Positions 6,189 through 8,474 of a stretch of DNA of 8,474 nt are shown one piece after another. Made by a program: the position numbers and the translations under genes. Below the pieces are notes generated by a model. The model was not told the origin of the DNA. It did no database searches and saw only the letters and a list, made by a program, of their open reading frames with translations. Within the stretch, counting starts at the first letter, position 1. Each line of letters starts with the position of its first letter. Origin of the DNA: DAOMOP01 sp035444405 (GTDB lineage: Bacteria > Pseudomonadota > Gammaproteobacteria > Burkholderiales > Rhodocyclaceae); contig DAOMOP010000174.1 in NCBI GenBank assembly GCA_035444405.1, positions 1-8,474 on the forward strand, in the 5' to 3' direction.

Positions 6189-6953
6189 GTGAAAATCCAG
6201 ATCGCCTCGGACATCCACCTCAGTCGCGCGCCCTGTTCCATTCCGGACGTCGGGGCGGACCTGCTCGTCCTTGCCGGCGACATCCACCGCCCGACCGAGG
6301 CGCTGCGCTGGGCGACCGACCTGGACATGCCGATCGTCTATGTACCCGGCGACCACGAATACTACGGTTCCAGCCTCGCGGCAACGGATCGCCGGCTCGT
6401 CGAGCTCAGTCGCGACAGCACGGTGACCGTGCTCAACTGCGGGGAAAAGCGCTTCGGCAGGGTACGCGTGCTCGGCGCGACGCTGTGGTCGGATTTCCGG
6501 CTTCTCGGCGACGGGCCAGCTCGCAAACGCGCGATGGAGCAGGCACGCAGCTTCAGCCGCGACTTCAGCCGCATTGCCGCCGACGAAGCCGGGAACCGAA
6601 TGTTCTCGCCGACCGCTTGCGCGCAGCTGTTCGCGCGCCACCGCAATTGGCTCGAGGCCCGGCTCGCCGAGCCGTTCGACGGCGAAACCGTGGTCGTCAC
6701 GCACTTTGCGCCGTCCAGCGGCAGCATCGCAGCGCGTTTTGCCGACTCGCCGTTGAATCCGTTCTTCGTGTCCGACCTGGATGAGCTGATCGGCAACGGC
6801 TGCGCCGCGCTGTGGGTGCACGGCCACACCCATGACAGCTTCGACTACCGCATCGGCCGCACGCGTGTCCTGTGCAATCCGCGTGGGTATGTGGAGGACG
6901 ACAAGGCCGAGAATCCGGCCTTCGATGCTGGACTGACTGTCGAGATTGGTTGA
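6189..6953 (+). CDS. Calcineurin-like metallophosphoesterase
   Basis: A 254-residue cytoplasmic hydrolase with a GTG start; GGAGGG (6179-6184) lies 4 bases ahead. All five blocks of the calcineurin-like metallophosphatase fold are present: DIH (Asp8, His10), GDIH (Gly30-Asp31 to His33), GDHE (54-57), VVTHFAP (His172) and GHTH (212-215). These residues hold the two-metal centre for phosphoester cleavage; the substrate cannot be told. Block III is GDHE where the family normally has GNHE, so the metal-bridging Asn is replaced by Asp55, a one-base change (AAC to GAC). The ending CNPRGYVEDDKAENPAFDAGLTVEIG is typical of a proteobacterial subgroup related to predicted phosphohydrolases. Its TGA stop (6951-6953) forms part of the right TGAT boundary of the inserted block, so the 3' end lies exactly at the junction. 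Whether a longer native C-terminus was lost cannot be seen, but the length is normal. Confidence 0.9.
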   Translation: MKIQIASDIHLSRAPCSIPDVGADLLVLAGDIHRPTEALRWATDLDMPIVYVPGDHEYYGSSLAATDRRLVELSRDSTVTVLNCGEKRFGRVRVLGATLWSDFRLLGDGPARKRAMEQARSFSRDFSRIAADEAGNRMFSPTACAQLFARHRNWLEARLAEPFDGETVVVTHFAPSSGSIAARFADSPLNPFFVSDLDELIGNGCAALWVHGHTHDSFDYRIGRTRVLCNPRGYVEDDKAENPAFDAGLTVEIG

Positions 6954-6954
6954 T
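6951..6954. repeat. Right TGAT boundary of the inserted block
   Basis: TGAT here includes the phosphoesterase stop codon. The complementary ATC is also the Ile codon of DGEAI in the SRAP middle piece. It matches the left copy at 4165-4168. Confidence 0.55.
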
Positions 6955-7044
6955 CGCCTCGCCGTCCGGCGGGCTCCAGCGTTCCAACAGTCCTGCCAGC
7001 CCGAACAGCACGTCAGCACGCTGGATGGTTTTCCGCGATCCGTC
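6951..7044 (-). pseudogene. SRAP-domain (YedK/HMCES family) middle remnant
   Basis: The minus-strand frame from about 7044 reads DGSRKTIQRADV, LFGLAGLLERW, SPPDGEAI. This corresponds to the central SRAP segment, where intact members typically show an IRRADG-like stretch, then FAGLWERW and DGE, directly followed by the xFTI strand. The next residues of the family are found at 4168 and below, on the other side of the inserted block. The N-terminal third, including the catalytic MCGR start and FYEW motif, is absent: upstream sequence to 7125 is open in the same frame (ending against the FMN-protein TAG) but does not resemble SRAP. The piece is short, so the identification relies on the LFGLAGL-ERW pattern, and it is greatly strengthened by the in-frame join to the C-terminal piece. 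Confidence 0.7.
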
Positions 7045-7125
7045 GGCCACAATCGTCTCATCGTCGCCAGAGGTGCGCCACGGTGCAGGCGGCCTCGACC
7101 CTGCAAGTGTTCGTGCCCGGCCTGG

Positions 7126-7509
7126 CTAGAGCTGGAGCTCGACCCGGTCGACGTCGATCACCAAGGCGCCGCGCGCCCACGGAAAAGCGGTCTTGACGCG
7201 ATCGGCCAACTCGCCCTTGCTGACCAAGGCGCCGACGCCGTACAGCAGGCAGCCCTGACCCGGGCCGTGGCTGCCTTGCACCGCGCGCGAAGCTGCGAGC
7301 ACCTGCACGCGGGCGTTGCGTTGCAGGTTTTCCTCGGTCTTGCGGTAGTAGCCCGCGGGAAGAACCATCCTGTCCCCGTCGAGGCCCAGGCGCCGCAGAT
7401 AGTCGCCCCAATTGCCGACCACGTGTGGCCCGTCGGCCCCTTCCGTGACGATCGTCAGGAATTCGGTCTTTTCCAGGAGATCCCTGGTCACCCCTTCGAT
7501 CACGCTCAT
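7126..7509 (-). CDS. Small FMN-binding split-barrel protein (D. vulgaris FMN-bp-like)
   Basis: A 127-residue flavoprotein of the pyridoxamine-phosphate-oxidase-like split-barrel superfamily. Start ATG at 7507-7509 with GGAG (7518-7521) 8 bases upstream. Several segments match the Desulfovibrio vulgaris FMN-binding protein as I remember it: EGADGPHVVGNWGDYL (23-38), RKTEENLQRNARVQVLAAS (56-74), SHGPGQGCLLYGVGALV (80-96) and FPWARGALVIDV (109-120). The family forms dimers that bind FMN at the subunit interface; its physiological partner is unknown, with electron transfer most likely. The gene follows the broken EamA transporter gene by 19 bp on the same strand and is probably transcribed from the FNR-type promoter near 7920-7966. 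The frame is intact and of normal length, so it is probably functional. Confidence 0.88.
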   Translation of the reverse strand: MSVIEGVTRDLLEKTEFLTIVTEGADGPHVVGNWGDYLRRLGLDGDRMVLPAGYYRKTEENLQRNARVQVLAASRAVQGSHGPGQGCLLYGVGALVSKGELADRVKTAFPWARGALVIDVDRVELQL

Positions 7510-7528
7510 CGTTCACACTCCGTTGTGG

Positions 7529-7894
7529 TTAGGCCCGCCGGCTGTCAGCGGACATGGAAAAATTCAGCGCAAGGCCGTTGGTGAGCAGCGCGCGCACCAC
7601 GAGCGTCGCACCGATCAGCGCCGCCGCGACGAAATGCGACCCGTGGCCGACGCCGATCAGGAAGGTCGTGATCGGCACCACGTTGATTTCCGTCGAAACT
7701 GGGCGCCTTGCGACCTTCGGCCTGGCACCGCACGAGAATGAAAGTCGCCGCGGTGACTCCGTAGCGCAACGTGCTGAGATAAGCCCCGTCGACGGCTTGA
7801 AGCCCATCCTTCGCCGCCGGAAACGTCCCGCCCCGCAGGATCGCGCCGGTCACCAGCAGGCCACCCCCTTCAACGCTCCGTCACGGCGAGGCAC
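7529..7894 (-). pseudogene. EamA/DMT-family transporter, frameshifted and internally deleted
   Basis: The intact family has about 290-300 residues and ten membrane helices; here about 120 codons remain. The start is GTG at 7892-7894 with GAAGGA 5 bases ahead, reading MPRRDGALKGVACW and then TGA. One frame over, near 7860, the expected sequence continues as LLVTGAILRGGTFPAAKDGL and DGAYLSTLRYGVTAATFILV, the first EamA repeat; loss of one C would explain the shift. Near 7690-7712 the frame changes again and jumps to the end of the second EamA repeat: STEINVVPITTFLIGV and FVAAALIGATLVVRALLTNGLAL, ending at TAA 7529-7531. Roughly helices 3-9 are missing, so an internal deletion of about 170 codons is inferred. 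The expected Trp in the usual LLWGGTF motif is also Arg. It cannot make a working transporter. It leads into the FMN-protein gene. Confidence 0.78.
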
Positions 7895-7899
7895 GTCTT

Positions 7900-7905
7900 T
7901 CCTTC
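7900..7905 (-). promoter_or_regulatory. Shine-Dalgarno GAAGGA that fixes the EamA pseudogene start
   Basis: On the minus strand GAAGGA lies 5 bases before the GTG at 7894. The short peptide from this GTG (MPRRDGALKGVA) is a plausible EamA N-terminus, while the later in-frame GTG at 7853 would begin inside helix 1. Confidence 0.5.
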
Positions 7906-7924
7906 GACTCACTTGTGCCAATTC

Positions 7925-7930
7925 AATATG
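7925..7930 (-). promoter_or_regulatory. -10-like element CATATT of the FNR-type promoter
   Basis: CATATT on the minus strand matches four of six bases of TATAAT and lies in the only AT-rich stretch here. It puts the transcription start near 7918 and a 23-base leader before the EamA GTG. It is exactly 22 bases downstream of the FNR-type site, the class II spacing. Confidence 0.5.
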
Positions 7931-7952
7931 CAGGCTTTGCGCGGGGCAGTAT

Positions 7953-7966
7953 TTGATCGTTCTCAA
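7953..7966 (-). promoter_or_regulatory. FNR/ANR/DNR-type binding site TTGAG-AACG-ATCAA
   Basis: On the minus strand the 14-bp site matches the TTGAT-N4-ATCAA consensus at nine of ten fixed positions. Its centre at 7959.5 is at -41.5 relative to the start (near 7918) predicted from the -10-like element, the geometry of class II activation by FNR-family proteins. It would switch on the EamA-FMN-protein unit under low oxygen, or with nitric oxide if the regulator is of DNR type. Confidence 0.55.
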
Positions 7967-8452
7967 GGCGCATGGATCACGGCCCCGCATGCCTTCTGCC
8001 ACTTGCGCCCCCTCCCAGGTCGGCCGCCGCGAGCGCGTCGGTCAGAGGCAACGGATTCGGCGTGCCATGGACAGCAGCAGCAGGCACCGCGAAGCGCGCA
8101 TGGAAGAGATCGAATCGAGCATCGAGTGCTACCTGGTCGAGACGGGCTGCACGGACCGGCAAGGGCCGGCTCGACGCCCGCGAGCTGGCGCGTGCCGCTC
8201 GAACGCCCATCACCTGCCACACTGTCCGAGCTACGAGGCGGTCAGCGCGGGCAATCGGGTATCGTTCGGATCTGAGCCGGAGGCGACGGCAGCTGAGTAT
8301 CATGAATCGACCCTTGCATTGGTGGGTCCCGCGGCGGGTGGCATGATTCCGGCACACGCCAACCACCGGTCAATGCACGGACTGCTGTCGAACCGATGCA
8401 GTGAGGCACCTTCGCCTCGTCGTGCCGTTGCAACCTCCAACGGAAGAATCCC
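7967..8452. other. 486-bp region without a convincing intact gene
   Basis: The plus strand is open over much of this stretch, but the peptides are basic and lack family features. The most protein-like piece starts at ATG 8067: MDSSSRHREARMEEIESSIE then CYLVETGCTDRQG. If one G is dropped from the GGG at 8163-8165, it continues as RLDARELARAARTP. This may be a frameshifted small gene; I do not recognise it. No RNA gene, strong terminator or long repeat was seen. The last part should hold the promoter of the gene starting at 8453. Confidence 0.35.
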
Positions 8453-8474
8453 ATGACGGAACAACCCTGGAAAT
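8453..8474 (+). CDS. Start of an unidentified gene cut by the right edge
   Basis: ATG at 8453 begins MTEQPWK and runs off the window. GGAAGA (8442-8447) lies 5 bases ahead, a good ribosome site, and the sequence before it is not coding. Seven residues are too few to name a family. Confidence 0.45.

Larger units (their letters stand above)
4169..6954. mobile_element. 2.79-kb block inserted in an SRAP gene (no mobility gene seen)
   Basis: This segment carries the sigma factor, ferritin-like protein, cytochrome c and metallophosphoesterase genes, all on the plus strand, and splits a minus-strand SRAP gene. Deleting it with one TGAT copy gives the minus-strand codons gac ggc gag gcg atc agg aag gac, that is DGEAI joined to RKD, in frame and at the right place in the SRAP fold. 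I saw no transposase, integrase, tRNA or matching terminal inverted repeats; the left end starts ACGGCGAGCG and the right end, reversed, starts near ATCAACCAAT. The means of entry is therefore unknown: a passenger of a non-autonomous element, illegitimate recombination at TGAT microhomology, or a decayed element. The insertion itself is inferred from the split gene. Confidence 0.6.

Noticed and set aside
4169..6954. Terminal inverted repeats of a transposon at the ends of the inserted block
   Set aside because: Comparing the first and reversed last 25-30 bases inside the TGAT boundaries shows no convincing match, and no transposase is encoded. The block cannot be assigned to a known IS family.
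5991..7106. A 371-codon minus-strand frame across the phosphoesterase
   Set aside because: It is the antisense shadow of the phosphoesterase. The real minus-strand signal at 6951-7044 (the SRAP middle piece) is in a different frame.
7554..8456. A 300-codon plus-strand frame over the EamA remnant and the right intergenic region
   Set aside because: The first half is antisense to recognisable EamA coding pieces and the rest has no family features. There is no ribosome site at the start.
1..8474. CRISPR array, tRNA or rRNA gene, prophage genes, toxin-antitoxin pair
   Set aside because: No regularly spaced repeats, cloverleaf-like sequence or proteins of these kinds were seen on either strand.

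Overview
The window is high-GC bacterial chromosome with proteobacterial gene families, most likely a betaproteobacterium (Burkholderiales or Rhodocyclales type). This is inferred from composition and gene content only. Eight coding regions are well supported, one more gene start is cut by the right edge, and two decayed genes are visible only when broken frames are read together.

Left part (1-3870). A LysR-type regulator, cut by the left edge, is divergent from a DoxX-family membrane protein. A dyad with LysR-box geometry (CTGA-N7-TCAG, T-N11-A) lies just upstream of the regulator start. Next comes a 785-residue Cu+-type P1B ATPase that carries a YHS domain and a heavy-metal-binding domain in place of the usual N-terminal HMA domain. 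A 9-bp-stem hairpin follows it.

Middle part (about 3870-7045). This is the most unusual section. A minus-strand SRAP-domain gene (YedK/HMCES family) survives as two pieces, a C-terminal piece at 3872-4168 and a middle piece at about 6951-7044. A 2.79-kb block separates them. The block is bounded by TGAT at both ends, and removing it with one TGAT copy joins the two pieces exactly in frame. The block holds an ECF sigma factor, a Tat-exported ferritin-like protein and a class I cytochrome c in a tight operon, followed by a metallophosphoesterase whose stop codon lies within the right TGAT. No transposase, integrase or terminal inverted repeat was seen. The block looks like a redox or stress cassette that landed in a DNA-repair gene, which has since gained stop codons and lost its 5' part.

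Right part (7045-8474). A minus-strand unit reads from about 7918 to 7126. An FNR/ANR-type site (centre 7959.5) and a -10-like hexamer (7925-7930) show exact class II spacing (-41.5). They are followed by a short leader and Shine-Dalgarno sequence, then an EamA-family transporter gene ruined by a frameshift and a large internal deletion, then an intact small FMN-binding protein resembling the Desulfovibrio vulgaris FMN-binding protein. The promoter may now mainly serve the FMN protein. About 490 bp to the right of the FNR site hold no convincing intact gene. A new plus-strand gene starts at 8453 and runs off the window.
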